Positions 13,401 through 26,399 of a stretch of DNA of 64,000 bases are shown piece after piece. Numbering within the stretch: the first letter of the stretch is position 1; each line of letters opens with the position of its first letter. The stretch lies in the NCBI GenBank assembly GCA_011799875.1, contig CM022298.1, positions 729,785,111 through 729,849,110 of the forward strand. The letters are read 5' to 3'. Position numbers and translations under genes: made by a program. This DNA is from Thinopyrum elongatum. Lineage: Eukaryota; Streptophyta; Magnoliopsida; Poales; Poaceae. The notes under the pieces are model-generated. The model had not been told where the DNA came from and made no database searches. It saw nothing but the letters and a program-made list of their open reading frames with translations.

Positions 13401-14040
13401 TTATTCATAACTCTGAACATCAAAAGTTCTCTTATGAACAACCTTCTTGCAAGATACCTTTTGCAATGAGCTAGAGTGTATGAAACTCTAAATGAATTAT
13501 GAAAATAAATACATAGGTAATACACCGATGGAAGGTATAGTAACTTTTACTAAGTTCCCAACATGTACTTGAACCTCATTGTCGGCTAGTCTTTTAGGCC
13601 ATAGTAGTTCTTGCATCGAGTCGCAACAGAGTGCAATCGAGCGGGTATTTTTGTGATCAATCACAATACCCAAGAATTAGAGACTAACTATTTAATCACA
13701 ATTCCCAAGAACTATTTCTTTTGACCAGCCTTCCAAACAACAATAACTTGTATGACTTTCATACATGAGCTGGACTTTCCAGTCTTCTCTCCTTTTGTCT
13801 TTATACTTCTAACAGTTTAACTTTCAGTATTTCTCCTACTCTCAGAAGAAGCACCCAATTTAAGAGTGGTGTTAGCCCCGGACTTCCTAGGTGTGATAAT
13901 CTCACTAATACCCTTCGGACATTTCCTTTCTCTTAAGTTGTATGTTTTATTCACCTTCATCATATGATAGGCGTTCTCCTGGATCCTTCTCTCATCAGTC
14001 AAAAGCCCAGTAAACACTTTACTAATACTTTGCAAACAAA
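10480..14040 (-). pseudogene. Copia gag-pol remnant of element 2
   Basis: On the minus strand the same domain order is seen: RNase H text at about 10800-11050, RT text to about 12100, and a 107-residue open piece at 12121-12444 containing KSDKCYFVGYP and KVSGRTVQLDEI, typical of the region just after integrase in Copia pol. Integrase pieces such as SFDFESSDTCNFPP lie at 12861-13043, and a gag tail at about 13817-14035 contains TLKLGASSESRRN. Stops and frameshifts separate the pieces. Confidence 0.85.
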
Positions 14041-15747
14041 CATTGCTTTGGATATCTCATATCTTTTAGCTTTTGTCTGTATCCGAAAAACAATTTTTAG
14101 TTCCATGAATATCACATAACTATCCCAAACTTATGAAGTTCAGGTTTTATGGAAGCAAACATATTGCACTTGACCATAACGGAATTTTAGCTTTTGGATC
14201 GAAGGACGAGAGTCACATCATCCATAGCATCAGCGGGAGATTACCGAAAGCATGCGATAGGACAAAGTCCTTCTCGGCACTCTTGAGGACAATCCTCACA
14301 TTATGTTACCAACCGTAAAGTTTTAACCAGATATTTAACAGCTATTCAATTTAAATAGGGAAGGTGGAAACGCGAGCCATTATTCTACAACTATTATGCA
14401 AATCACACTTAGACGGTGTTCATAATTAATTGCACTGAGAATTAAACAAGTTAATTCTACAGTGCGCTCCCACTCAAATCAATATCTCTCATAATTGATT
14501 GTGAGTGATTCAAGACCCGCATTTCCATTCAACGCCATTGAACGAGATGTTCACCTATGGCGTGAACTTCAATCGGTAGGCAAACTTGCCGATCACATCT
14601 CTATGCGATTCTTGTTCATCTTTCTATGCGTGTGTTCCGAGCTCATGACTTTCATGCCTGAACATCAAGACAACCAAGTGTTCTCACTGCGAGGTCTCAA
14701 CTCACCCGCCTCACACTTCTCTAATCGTTCGCACCCAGGGAGATCCTGTGATGCCCCGAAGAGATAGGTGCAGTGAAGGTGCTACACTTGGGATAATACT
14801 AACTACATGATATTTTAAGTGAGAGATCACCCTAATAAAAAGTGACTCCCTCGCAATCAAGAAGGGTGCATCAAACGGATAAACATCTCAGGCAATTCAT
14901 ACTAGCATGATATGGTATAGCCCCTTCTGACGGAGAAGTCTTTTATTTCTTCATCTTCGGCATTCGCATCGGTGTTCACCTTTGTGAAATTGTCACCACC
15001 TTGTCGATGCACCAGATAATATTGCTATCTCTATAGCTAATAAAATAATGCATTATAACAAGGTTGACTCGCAGGTCATTTAAAGTGACAATCATATGGC
15101 CCCAACCATCATGCCGAATCATGACACGTAGGTCATGTTAATTTACATTATATAGTCATCTCATACATAATCAAATTAATATGAGCACTGCTATACCACA
15201 TCACATGCACATGCAAACCATCCTGCAAAACCAAGTTAGACGCCTCTAATCGGTGCATGCAAAATTTTATTTTACGTGGCTTCTAAGGTTTCGAAACAAA
15301 CCGAAGCTACCAACGTCCATCATCAAGCATGATAATCCAAGTCGCTAGATTAACATTGCGGGGTGTATGAAACAAGAGATAATAAAATCTCGAGCCCCAT
15401 ACTAAACTTCGTCATACGCATGACCCCCGTGCAGATCATATCTGCATTGCCCTTTTGTCTGCAAAATTTCATCTTTCTCTAACCATGGTGGAATTCAACG
15501 AACATTTAGCACTTCTTTGATCAATCAGGATCGCGGATTGCCAGAACTTTGAAACTCCACCATACAGTTATTGAGATCAAAAATACGCAAATTCCACGGA
15601 AGCAATAAGAACAACGGGTAACTGATTTCATCTGCTACCCGCACAAATAATTTTCAGCAGTAGAACTCATCTACTATAAATTATATTGTACACCACCCAT
15701 ACATCTCTATGTATTCTAGATCGCAACCTGCATCTACGCATAGCACA

Positions 15748-15759
15748 GCTCTGATACCA
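15748..15759 (-). other. tRNA-Met primer-binding site of element 2
   Basis: On the minus strand this reads TGGTATCAGAGC, a perfect match to the common initiator-Met site of plant LTR elements, one base from the LTR edge at 15761. Confidence 0.88.
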
Positions 15760-15760
15760 C

Positions 15761-17762
15761 TGTAGGGGAACGCAACAGAAAACAAAAATTTCCCGACCTA
15801 CGCACCAGCCCAGGATCACTATAGAGACTGCATACAAGGTTTGATCTTTTCGTTACCGACTCGTAGCGCAGTGGAAGTAGAGTCGATGATGATCGGTGGT
15901 GCAGATCCCCGCAGCTAGGAGTTTACAACCTCCCAACCACGAGGATGTACTCCCTCGGACAGCACTCCGGGAGGCAGTCAGACAGTCCCGGACGGTGTCA
16001 CGGACAGCCCTTCGGGAGTACCTTCGAAACTCGAACGGTCACTCGGACAACCCTTCGGGAGGACCCTCGAAACTCGGACGGTCACTCGGACAGCCTTCAG
16101 GGGGTACTCTCGAACTAAGACCGAAAATATGATCTCTCTATAGAGTTGCACACATACGGTATCATCTATCCGGCAGGGCTTCGCCGTCCAGAACTAGTTC
16201 CCACCGGAACCCAGACAGCCTTTCGGCTCTATGAAACTATTTCGCTGGGAGGGAGAGAGAAGGCCAGATCATGCATGGCTTGTGTATGTTGAGAAAGAGT
16301 GAGTTTGGGCAGCCCCCTCCACCTCTATTTATAGGAGAAGGAGGGGTGGAGGGGCTGAAATTTCAGCCACATCCATCCATGTCATCCCCAAGATATTTTG
16401 GAGCAAAAGCCCAAAAAGGTGGCTTTCCAAAAAGTAACCATAAAGCTGATTTCACTATTCACGACGACATTTTTCAGCATCCGTTTGAACCAAAAATATT
16501 TCTGTGGGTCTTAGAACATTTCCAATACCCACTAAAACAATTTTGGACGCGTTCCGAAATAATTCCGGATTAGTGATTTTCATCTGCGAAAAGCAACCAA
16601 AGCGGTTCCGGCAGCTCCGGAACATTTCCGGTTTTTCCCCGAAAAATTCCCAGAAGTTTCCAGAATAATTTTGGCACCCTCCAAGAATTATCAGGCATGT
16701 CCCGAAACCAATTTGACTTAATGGTATACCCCGAAACAACTTTTCGGTTTTAACGAAACTATTCCGGTGTACTCTCTCCGGAACTTTTCCGTTGTCTCCG
16801 AAACTTTTTCGGTGAATTTATCTCAGACTCCCTATCTAGTATTCAGCAGATAGATGACCCTTAAGCATGTGACCCTATAGGTTCGTTGAAGTATAGACAT
16901 GACCGGAACTCTTTCCGATCAATGATCAACATCGGAGCCGTGGAGACCCATATTGACCCCTATACCCACACGAATGAATATTCGAGTGAACCTCCTGTTG
17001 CCGTGTGCTATTCCTGTTCCTTCGCGATATGTTACAAATACCCGAGGTGATATGGATTGGCATCCCTGTGAATCAACAACTCGTTCACTATGCCAGTTAC
17101 CTCGTTACCAGCATTGTTCTCTTTTCTCGTTTCTGTGTTCTGGCATCCCTGTGATCAAATCACATTGTGTCTGGCCAGACGATGATGGATACCGTAACAT
17201 CGAGAGGGCCCAGAGATATCTCTCCATCGTCGGAGGAGCAAATCCCAATCTTGAGCTATCAAGTTACTTGTCACACTTTTCCATGAACCCGTAAGCTGCC
17301 GTAATAGCCACCCATTTACGGATGACGTTTAACAAACCCCCAAAGTTCATGAAGCAAGTGCGAAGGAACTCAATACTCTCATGGTCTAAGGAATTATGCA
17401 AACATTAACCTCTCTGTGTTATTAACCATTAACTTGTGACGAATGTATCTGATAGCATAACATCAATCGGGTCGATTCAACACAAGTGTTCTCCTAACAT
17501 TGTGCCCTCAAAATTGCCGGCATAGTCATGCCCATGATCAGGAAAACAGAACTATCATGCAACAATTGAGCTATTCTTAGAGGCCAGACTAGGAATACAT
17601 TTTACCATTTATTATTCCACACGTGCATATGAGTCTTCCTCCGAGCCTCGTGTTATTGTAGACTCAAGAACCATAGCAGTTATAGCATGGGACATAAACA
17701 TAATCATGAACATGGAGATAAACAATAACATTTATTATTGCCTCTAGGGCATATCTCCTATA
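15761..17762 (-). repeat. 5' LTR of Copia element 2
   Basis: Read on plus it starts TGTAGGGGAACGC and ends GCATATCTCCTATA, so the terminal TG has mutated to TA. It is shorter than the element 1 LTRs and contains the inverted 43-bp array near 15955-16110. It is followed directly by GAAGCCCTGCC of the interrupted element 3 LTR. Confidence 0.9.
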
Positions 17763-18362
17763 GAAGCCCTGCCGGATAGATGACACAGTATGTGTGCAAC
17801 CCCATAGAGAGGTCGTAGGTTCGATCTTTTTGCCCGAGGGGCTGTTTGAGGGTCCTCCCGAAGGGCTGTCCGAGTTACTGTCCGAGTTTTGGGGGTCCTC
17901 CCGAAGGGCTGTCCGAGTGACCCGCTCGAAGGGCTGTCCGTGAGGCCTCCCGGAGGGCTGTCCGAGGATCCGTCCGGTGGGACTATCCGAAGGACTGTCC
18001 AGAGGCCTCTCGGAGGGCTGTCCGAGGATCCGTCTGGTGGGACTATCCGAAGGACTGTCCAGAGGCCTCCCGGAGGGCTGTCCGAGGATCCGTCCGGTGG
18101 GACTATCCGAGGGACTGTCTCGAGGCCTCCCGAAGGGCTGCCCGGAGATCCGTCCGGTGAGCTGGCGAGGGAGTACATCCTCGCGGTTGGGAGGTTGTAA
18201 ATTCTAGCTGCGGGGATCTGCACCGCCGATCGTCATCGACTCTACTTTCGCTGCGCTACGAGTCAGTAACGAAAAGATCAAACCTTGTATGCAGTCTCCA
18301 TAGTGGTCCTGGGCTGGTGCGTAGGTCAATTTTTTTTTTGGTTTCTGCTGCATTACCTTTCA
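17763..18362 (+). repeat. Right part of the 5' LTR of element 3
   Basis: It begins inside the LTR at GAAGCCCTGCCGG, matching about 25207 in the 3' LTR, and ends ATTACCTTTCA. It carries a 60-bp repeat array instead of the 43-bp array of elements 1 and 2. Confidence 0.9.
17944..18170 (+). repeat. 60-bp minisatellite in the LTR of element 3
   Basis: Units starting GGCCTCCCGG or close variants occur at 17944, 18004, 18064 and 18124, an exact 60-bp period. The 3' LTR has the matching array at 25389, 25449, 25497 and 25557, with one unit shortened by 12 bases. All three frames stay open across part of it, which produces spurious Pro/Gly/Ser-rich ORFs. Confidence 0.9.
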
Positions 18363-18363
18363 G

Positions 18364-18375
18364 TGGTATCAGAGC
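18364..18375 (+). other. tRNA-Met primer-binding site of element 3
   Basis: TGGTATCAGAGC lies one base after the LTR end, the perfect initiator-Met primer site. Confidence 0.9.
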
Positions 18376-20149
18376 CGTGCTATGCATAGATGCAGGTTAT
18401 GATCTAGAATACATAGAGATGTATGAGTATTGCACAATATAATTTGTAGTAGATGAGTTCTATTACTGAAAATTATTTGTGCAGGTAGCAGATGAAATAT
18501 GTTACCTGATGTTCTTGTTGCTTCCCTGGAATTTGCATATTTCTGATCTTGATAACAGCATGGTGGAGTTTCAAAGTTCTGGCAATCCGCGATCCTGATT
18601 GATCAACGAAGTGCTAACAGTTCATTGAATTCCACCATAGTTAGAGAGAAAGATGAAATTTCGCAGACGAAAGGGCAATGCAGATATGATCTGCACGGGG
18701 GTCATGCATATGACGAAGATCAGTATGGGGCTCGAGATTTTATTATCTCGTGTTTCATACCCCCGCAAAGTTAATCTAGCGACTTGAATAATCATACTTG
18801 ATGATGGACGTTGGTAGCTTCGGTTTGCTTCGAAACCTTAGAAGCCACGTAATATAAATTTTTACATGTCCCGATTAGAGGTGTCTAACTTGGTTTTGCA
18901 GGATGGTTTGCATGTGCATTTGATGTGGTATAGCAGTGCTCATATTAATTTGATTATGTATGAGATGACTATATAATGTAAAATTAACATGACCTGCGTG
19001 TCATGATTCGGCATGATGGCTGGAGCCATATGATTGTCACTTTCATGACCTGCATGTCAACCTTAAGTAATGCACTTATTTTATTAGCTATAGAGATAGC
19101 AATATTATCTGGTGCATCGACAAGGTGGTGGCAAACTTCGCGAAGGTGAACACCGACGCGAATGCCGAAGACGAAGAAATACAAGACTTCTCTGTCAGAA
19201 AGGGCTATACAATATCATGCTATTATGAATTGCCTGAGATGTTTTCCCTTATGATGCACCCTTCTTGATTGCGCGGTAGTCGCTTTTATTAGGGTGATCT
19301 CTCACAAAAATATCAAGTAGTTAGTGTTCACCCAAGTGTAGCACCGTCACGGCACCTATCTTTTCGGGGTGCGCCGTGTCACACGGGTACAAACAATTAG
19401 AGAAGTGTGAGGCAGGTGAGTTGAGACCTCGCAGCGAGATCACTTGGTTGTCTTGATGTTCAGGCATGACCGTCATGAGCTCGGAACATGCCCATCGAAA
19501 GATGAACAAGAATCACATAGAGATGTGATTGGCAAGTTGGCCTACCGGTTGAAATTTTTGTCATCAGTGGTGTTACACCAATGGCGAACAATTGAAATGC
19601 GAGTCTTATATCACTCACAATCAATTACGAGAGATATTGATTTGAGTGGGAGCACACTTTAGAATTAATTATTTTAATTCTTAGTGCAATTAATTATGAA
19701 CCTTGTCTAAGTGAAAATTGCATAATAGATATAGAATAATGGCTCGCGTTTCCACTTTCCCTATTAATTTTGAATAGCTGTTAAATATCTGGTTAAAACT
19801 TTACGGTTGGTAATGTAATGTGAGGATTGTCCTCAAAAGTGCCGAGAAGGACTTTGTCCTATAGCATGCTTTTGGTATTCTCTCGCTAAATGCTATGGAT
19901 AATGTGACTCTCGTCCTTCGATCCAAAAGTTAGAATTCTGTTACGGTCAAGTGAAATATGTTTGCTTCCATGAGACCCAAACTTCAAAAAGTTTTGGGAT
20001 AGCTATGTGGTATTCATGGAATTGAAAATCATTTTTTAGACACAAACAAAGGCTAAAAGATATGTGATATCCAAAGCAATGTTTGTTTTGCAAACTATTA
20101 GTAAAAGTGTTTACTATGCATTTGACTAATAACAGAGGGATCCAGTAGA

Positions 20150-23100
20150 ACGCCTGTCATATGATGAAGGTGAATAAAACAACAACTTAAAGGAAATGTC
20201 CAAAGGGTGTTAGTGTGACTTACACGCCTAGGAAGTCCAGGGCTAATGCCACTCTTAAGTTGGATGCTTCTTCTGAGAGTAGAAGAAATACTAGAAGTTA
20301 AACTGTTAGAAGTATAAAGGCAAAAAGAGAGAAGACTGGAATATCCAGCTCATGTATGAAAGTCATACAAGCTATTGATGTATAGAAGTCTGGTCAAGGA
20401 AATAGTTCTTGGGAATTATGATTAAACATGTTAATCACTAATTCTTGGGTATTGTGAGTTAATCACAAAGATACCCGCTCGATTGCATTCTGTTGCGACT
20501 CGATGCAAGAACTACTACGGCCTAAAAGACTTGCCGGAGTGAGGTTTAGATATGCGTTGGGAACATAGTAAAAGTTGCTATACTTGGTACATTACCTATG
20601 TATTTATTTTCATAATTCATTTTAGAGTTTTACACACTCTAGCCCATTGCATAAAGTATAACATAATTCATAAGAGAACTTTTGATGTTCGGTGTTACGA
20701 ATAACATACGGGCCATGCTTTCATCATGGATGGGATGTATGTTATGAATATTGATAATAATATATTACCTCTGTATTTACTTTCATAATTCATTTTAGAG
20801 TTTTACACATTCTAGCCCATTGCATAATGTTTGTTGCAAAAGGGTTGTTCATAAAAAAAACAATTATTGTTCAGTGTTATGAATAACATAAGAGCCATAC
20901 TTCCATCGTGGACGGGATGTATGTTATGAATATTGATGGTAATATGATACATCCATAACACTGACGCTAAATGTCGCAAGACTAAGAGAATACCACACAT
21001 GTGTGGCACTGCATTTGGTCACATTGGAGAAACCCGCATGGAGAAATTCCATAATGATGGATTTTGAGGTCGTTTGATTATTTATCATCTGACACTTGCA
21101 ACTTTCCTCCGAAAAGTGAAGTGACTGAAATACCATTCACATGCCATAAGGAACGAGCAACGAACTTATTGGTGATCATACATTTTGATGTGTGTAGTCC
21201 AATAAATGATGTTGCAAGTAGTGGATTTATCTATCTTCAGAAATGACTCAAGTAGATATATGGATATTTGCTTGATGAGACGTAAGTCTGGATCTTTTGA
21301 AATCATTCGAAAGGTTTTCAATATGAAGTAGAAATTATTGTAACAAGAAAATTATGTTTCTGTAATTTGATTGCGGAAAGGAATATTTGAGTTACAAGTT
21401 TAGCGAATGTCTGATGAGTTGTGAAAAGAGTTTCATAACTTACACCTCCCGGAACTCCACTATGAGTGGTACGTCCGTGAAGATGTATTCAAAACCATTC
21501 ATGACATGGTATGATCAAAGATGACATAAATCAATTTGACATTATCCCTTTTAAAAGTAATGCTTTAGAGACTGCGGCTTTTATATTGAAAAGAGCACCA
21601 TCAGGTCTGTTGAAATGACGCCATGGTATGGTACGCCCAACCATGCTTTGTCTTTTCTTAACATTTGGAATATGGTGCTTGTGTAAAATATTTACAAACC
21701 TATTCCAAATCAGACAAGTACTACTTTGTAGTTTATCCCAAGTAATTGGGAATTCCTCCACCACTATACCGAGGCAAAAAGGTTTGCCACCAACACGGTA
21801 TGCTTTTAAAGAGAATGGTTCTTGCAAAAAGGTCAGTGGGAGAACGGTGCAACTCGATGAGATAACAGTATCTTCGTCATCAGATCAAAGGAAAGAAACC
21901 TTGGAAGTAATTCCAGAGTTTCCTACTGCGACTGATACGGAAGCCTCTACATGAGATGTATGGACTTCGATCGAACTTGAAACTGAACCACGTAGGCAAA
22001 ACTCGTGCAAACCTCTCAGGTGCGCAAGCGAGATATTGTTGTTAGACAACAGTATACCTACGATACAAAAGGAAGCGTTGATGGGCCCTGACTCCAGAAT
22101 TGGCTAAATGCCAATATAATCCGAGATAGTTTCCATAAATGATTCAAGATTATATCTTGATAAACCCTTCAGAAGACTTAGAGTCTAAACGAACATTAAT
22201 GGAACTATAAACTGATGTGGATAAAATATTTTATCCATAAAGCTCGACTTGTTGCAATAACAAGTTCAAGGAGTTGACTACGATGAGTTTGTCTCACCAT
22301 AGCGATGCTTAAAGTCAGATCGGGTTAAACTAGCAATTAATACATATTTCAATCTTGAGATATGATACATGGATGCCAAAAGAATTTCCATGTGATGGAA
22401 ATGCAACCTAGGACTTGCATGTGGTACAGTCCAAGGTATTTTGTCCATGCAGTGGATACTAGTAAGTATGCAAACTTCAGAGTTCCAGCAATGGATAGAA
22501 GAGAGCAAAATGGAGTTGGAATCTTCATTTTTGATGAAATAGTCAAAAGAGTTTGTTTTCATCAATGGATAACGAAGATGCTTGTAGTTTCAAGAAAGTA
22601 AGTGGGAGCATAATATTATTTCTAAAAACTTTGTGTGCTTGACACATTGTTGATTGGAAATAATATAAATTTCTTGACACGAATTAGGACTTCCTTGAAA
22701 ATAGTTTTCGATGAAGTGCTTGGGCTAAGTAGCCTTGACATTAGGCATATTTATCTGCGAGATAGAATTGCCTAATAGGCTAAAGCCAAAAATACATATT
22801 GACAAGATGCTAAAACATTTTAGCATTAAAACGCCAAGGAGTGATTCTTGCCGAAGTCACATGGAAAGGGTTTTTGCAATACTCGGTGTCCCAAAACACT
22901 GATAAGCGAAATACATGATGGAGATTCCACACACTTTCGTGTTTGGATTAATCATGTATTCCATGGTATGTAAAACAACCAGATATGTCTAGTACTCCCA
23001 AGGAGTTGCGAGTATAGATACCAAAGTGAACAAAGTACTGATCATGGGACAACAGTGAAAAATGTCATTGAGTACTGGAGTAGCACTGATGACATGTTTT

Positions 23101-23620
23101 CTCGCAAGCAGAGATTATGAACTGCTCATTGTAAGTAATTGCATCGATACAGTCTTCATCAAAACTCCATGCGATTTTCGATTTAAGTTAAGGGTTTTGT
23201 GTAATACACGATATGGTGGCACGGTGTTTGGAAATCTTTTCCAAATAGGTTACTGTGGCGAATTCTATAACTAAGGCTAAGTATGTTGCCGCTTTCAAAG
23301 CAACATAGAAGATGTTGAATCGTACAGTTCATTCATGAACTTAGTATGGTTCCAAGATGGCTTTGGCCAATGGAACACTATTGAAGATAGTTGCTCCATA
23401 GCTCAGTCTGAGGAATCAAGGTTTGACCAGTGATTCACATATATACGAAGCCAAGTCCACACAAAATATGAATTTTTTGAAAGCGTGAAAACACGAGGAT
23501 ATGCAAAGATACACACGGAGCTAAAGTTGTCAGATCCGTTGGACATCAGGCTATACCACAAGCGAAGCATTTTTACACCAGTATGCCATAGGTATAAAGT
23601 GCATCAGCATTGACTAGATT
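20150..23620 (+). pseudogene. Copia gag-pol remnant of element 3
   Basis: Pieces in order are a gag tail (about 20150-20300), integrase (FDYLSSDTCNFPPKSEVTE and PFTCHKERATNLL, about 21064-21246), the conserved TPPGTP stretch and ALETAAFILKRAPSG (about 21440-21610), an RT piece (SKYANFRVPAMDRREQNGVG, about 22450-22600; LLIGNNINFLTRIRTS, about 22645-22690), and RNase H (NSITKAKYVAAFKAT, about 23260-23310). The last domains run to about 23600 before the polypurine tract. Many stops and frameshifts make it non-coding. Confidence 0.85.
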
Positions 23621-23645
23621 GTTGACACTAGTACAAGTGGGAGTC

Positions 23646-25794
23646 TGTAGGAGATATGCCCTAGAGGCAATAATAAGTGTTATTATTTATCTTCATGTTT
23701 GTAGTTAAGTTTATATACCGTGCTATAACTGCTATGGTTCTCGAGTCTGCAATAACCACGAGGCTCGGAGGAAGACTCATATGCATGTGTGGAATAATAA
23801 ACGGTAAAAAGTATTCCTAGTCTGGCCTCTAAGACTAGCTCAAGTGTTGCATGATGGTTCTGTTTTCCTGATCATGGGCATGACTATGCCGGCAACTTTG
23901 AGGGCACAATGTTAGGAGAACACTTGTGTTGAATCGACCCGAATTGATGTTATGCTATGAGTTTCATTCATCACAAGTTAATGGTAAATAACACAGAGAA
24001 AGTTAATGTTTGCATAATTCCTTAGACCATGAGAGTATCGAGTTTCTTCATGCTTGCTTCATGAACTTTGGGGTTTGTTAAACGTCATCCGTAACTGGGT
24101 GGCTATTACGGCGGCTTACGGGTTCATGGAAAAGTATGTCAAGTAACTTGATAGCTCAAGATTGGGATTTGCTCCTCCGGCGATGGAGAGATATCTCTGG
24201 GCCCTCTCGGTGTTACGATATCCACCATCGTCTGGCCAGACACATTGTGATTTGATCACAGGGATGCCGGAACACGGGAACGAGAAAAGAGAACAAAACC
24301 GGTAACGAGGTAACTGACATTGTGGACAAGTGTTGATCCATGGGGATGCCGATGATTCTCACCTCAGGTATTTGTCACATATCGCGAAGCAACAGGAATA
24401 GCACACGACAACTGCAGGTTCACTTGAATATTTATTCGTGCGGGTATACGGGTCAATATGGGTGTCCACGGCTCCGATGTTGATCATTGATCGGAAAGAG
24501 TTCTGGTCATGTCTATACTTCACCGAACCTATAGGGTCACACACTTAAGGGTCATCTATCTACTAAATACTAGACAGGGAGTCTGAGAGAAAGTCACTGG
24601 AAAAGTTTCGGAAACAGCGGAAAAGTTCCGGAGAGAGAGCACCGGAATAGTTTCGGTAAAACTGAAAAGTTGTTTCAGGGTATACCATTAAGTCAAATTG
24701 GTTTCGGCATACACCTGGAAATTCTTGGAGGGTGCCAGAAATGGCCTGGGAACTTCTGGGATTTTTCGGAGAAAAAAACCGGAAATATTCCGGAGCTGCC
24801 GGAACCGCTTTGTTTGCTTTTCGCAGATGAAAATCACTAATCCGGAATTGTTTTGGAACGCGTCCAAAATCATTTGTGTGGGTACTGGAATTATTCTAAG
24901 ACCCACAGAAATATTTTCGGATTTAACGGTCGCGAAAAATGTTTTTGTGAATAGTGAAAGTGCTTTTTGGGTGTCTTCTTGGAGAAGCTACCTTGAGGGC
25001 CTTTTTGTATTTTTCCCCTTTACTTTTTGGAGAAGCTACCCTTGGGCTTGGCCTATAAATAGGGGTGGAGGGGGCTGCCTAAAGAAACACTCTTTCTCAA
25101 CATACACAAGCCATGCATGATCTGGCCTTCTTCTCTCCCTCCCCACGAAATAGTTTCGTAGAGCCGAAAGGCTGTCTGGGTTCCGGTGGGAACTAGTTCT
25201 GGACGGCGAAGCCCTGCCGGATAGATGACACCGTATGTGTGCAACCCCGTAGAAAGGTCGTAGGTTCGATCTTTTTACCCGAGGGGCTGTTCGAGGGTCC
25301 TCCCGAAGGGCTGTCCGAGTTACTATCCGAGTTTCGGGGGTCCTCCCGAAGGGCTGTCCGAGTAACCCGCCCGAAGGGCTGTCCATGAGGCCTCCCGGAG
25401 GGCTGTCCGAAGATCCGTCCGGTGGGACTATCCGAAGGACTGTCCAGAGGCCTCCCGGAGGGCTGTCCGAGGATCCATCCGGTGGGACTATCCAGAGGCC
25501 TCCCGGAGGGCTGTCCGAGGATCCGTCCGATGGGACTATCCGAGGGACTGTCCCAAGGCCTCCCGAAGGGCTGCCCGGAGATCCGTCCGGTGAGCTGGCA
25601 AGGGAGTACATCCTCGCGGTTGGGAGGTTGTAAATCCTAGCTGCGGGGATCTGCACCGCCGATCGTCATCGACTCTACTTCCACTGCACTACGAGTCGGT
25701 AGCGAAAAGATCAAACCTTGTATGCAGTCTCCATAGTGGTCCTGGGCAGGTGCGTAGGTCAGAATTTTTTTGTTTTCTGCTGCGTTACCCTTCA
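23646..25794 (+). repeat. 3' LTR of element 3
   Basis: It begins TGTAGGAGATATGCC and ends GTTACCCTTCA. A TATA-like CTATAAATAG is at 25053-25062 and the 60-bp array at 25389-25600. The termini differ slightly from elements 1 and 2 (TTCA rather than TACA), consistent with a subfamily. Confidence 0.9.
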
Positions 25795-25959
25795 CGAGAT
25801 AGCTCTCTACGTCCATGGTTTTTCTTTCCACGATTTCTTCCCCTAGACTTCCTCTATCAGTGCATCGCAACCTATCTGGTACAACTCAGAGTCAGTAAAT
25901 CATACCCTGCCTAAGCACAGTACAACTCGGAGTCCAGCCGTAATCTATCTTGCACAATA

Positions 25960-26230
25960 TTCTTTTTTTTCGTGAATACGCAAAGCTTGCGTATCATTTC
26001 GTTGATAGAAGAAAGGAGAATGAGTACAATAAAGGGTACAACACATGACATGAACGCAAGGAGGCATGAGTATGGTGCCCAGAGCAGAGAGAGATGGGGT
26101 GCTTAGCCTGAACAGGGTGAAGGACACAACTAAACCCACCAAACCTAAAACTAGAGGAGCACACAAAATCAGCAGGACGTCGAACACCTTCAAATCCAAC
26201 ACCGGGACACCATGAGCTAGCAAGATAGTG
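25960..26230 (-). mobile_element. Probable LINE 3' end fragment (minus strand)
   Basis: A T-run at 25964-25971 is followed by GTGAATACGCAAAGCTTGCG and a stretch that on the minus strand resembles the 3' tail of grass LINEs ending in poly(A). No reverse-transcriptase domain remains. The preceding 165 bases after the LTR show nothing recognisable. Identification rests on memory of similar LINE tails and needs a repeat search. Confidence 0.4.
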
Positions 26231-26261
26231 CCTTCAACAAGGTAGTGCCTTCAACCCAATC

Positions 26262-26397
26262 AAACTAGAGGAGCTTGAGTACTTGTAGTCATCACTAGGT
26301 GGTCTACGGATCTGGATGTAATTTTTATTATTTCTAGTGTTCGTTGTACTGCCATGATTGAAGATGAATAGAATGAAAGTTTTCCCGCAAAAAAAGA
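26262..26397 (+). mobile_element. Probable LINE 3' tail (plus strand)
   Basis: The stretch ATCTGGATGTAATTTTTATT, followed by GATGAATAGAATGAAAG and an A-run near 26389, has the look of a 5'-truncated LINE tail. Coding capacity is absent. Confidence 0.4.
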
Positions 26398-26399
26398 CA

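Larger units (their letters stand above)
1..17762 (-). mobile_element. Copia LTR retrotransposon 2, minus strand, left end outside window
   Basis: This minus-strand element has its 3' LTR at the left (1-598 continued at 10250-10463), an internal region at 10464-15760, a tRNA-Met primer-binding site at 15748-15759 and its 5' LTR at 15761-17762. It is interrupted by element 1 at 599-10249. The base order at the joint (ending AACAGAACT, resuming ATCATGCAAC) matches the unbroken copy near 17550. About 1.2 kb of its 3' LTR lies left of the window. It is inserted in the 5' LTR of element 3; the right flank starts GAAGC, so its left flank should end GAAGC. Gag-pol is broken, so the copy is inactive. 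Confidence 0.9.
17763..25794 (+). mobile_element. Copia LTR retrotransposon 3, plus strand, 5' LTR split
   Basis: The right part of its 5' LTR is at 17763-18362, the primer-binding site at 18364-18375, the degenerate gag-pol in between, and the full 3' LTR at 23646-25794. Its first LTR half lies left of the window because element 2 inserted there. The flank after the 3' LTR is CGAGA, which predicts CGAGA just before its unseen left end. It is the oldest layer of the nest by position. Confidence 0.9.

Noticed and set aside
17889..18223. Overlapping Pro/Gly/Ser- and Arg-rich ORFs on both strands in the LTR array
   Set aside because: A 60-bp repeat is divisible by three, so open frames on both strands are automatic. 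There is no domain and the same array occurs in the other LTR of the element.
25036..25656. 206-residue minus-strand ORF in the 3' LTR of element 3
   Set aside because: It runs through the 60-bp array and leader of an LTR, antisense to the element, with no recognisable fold.
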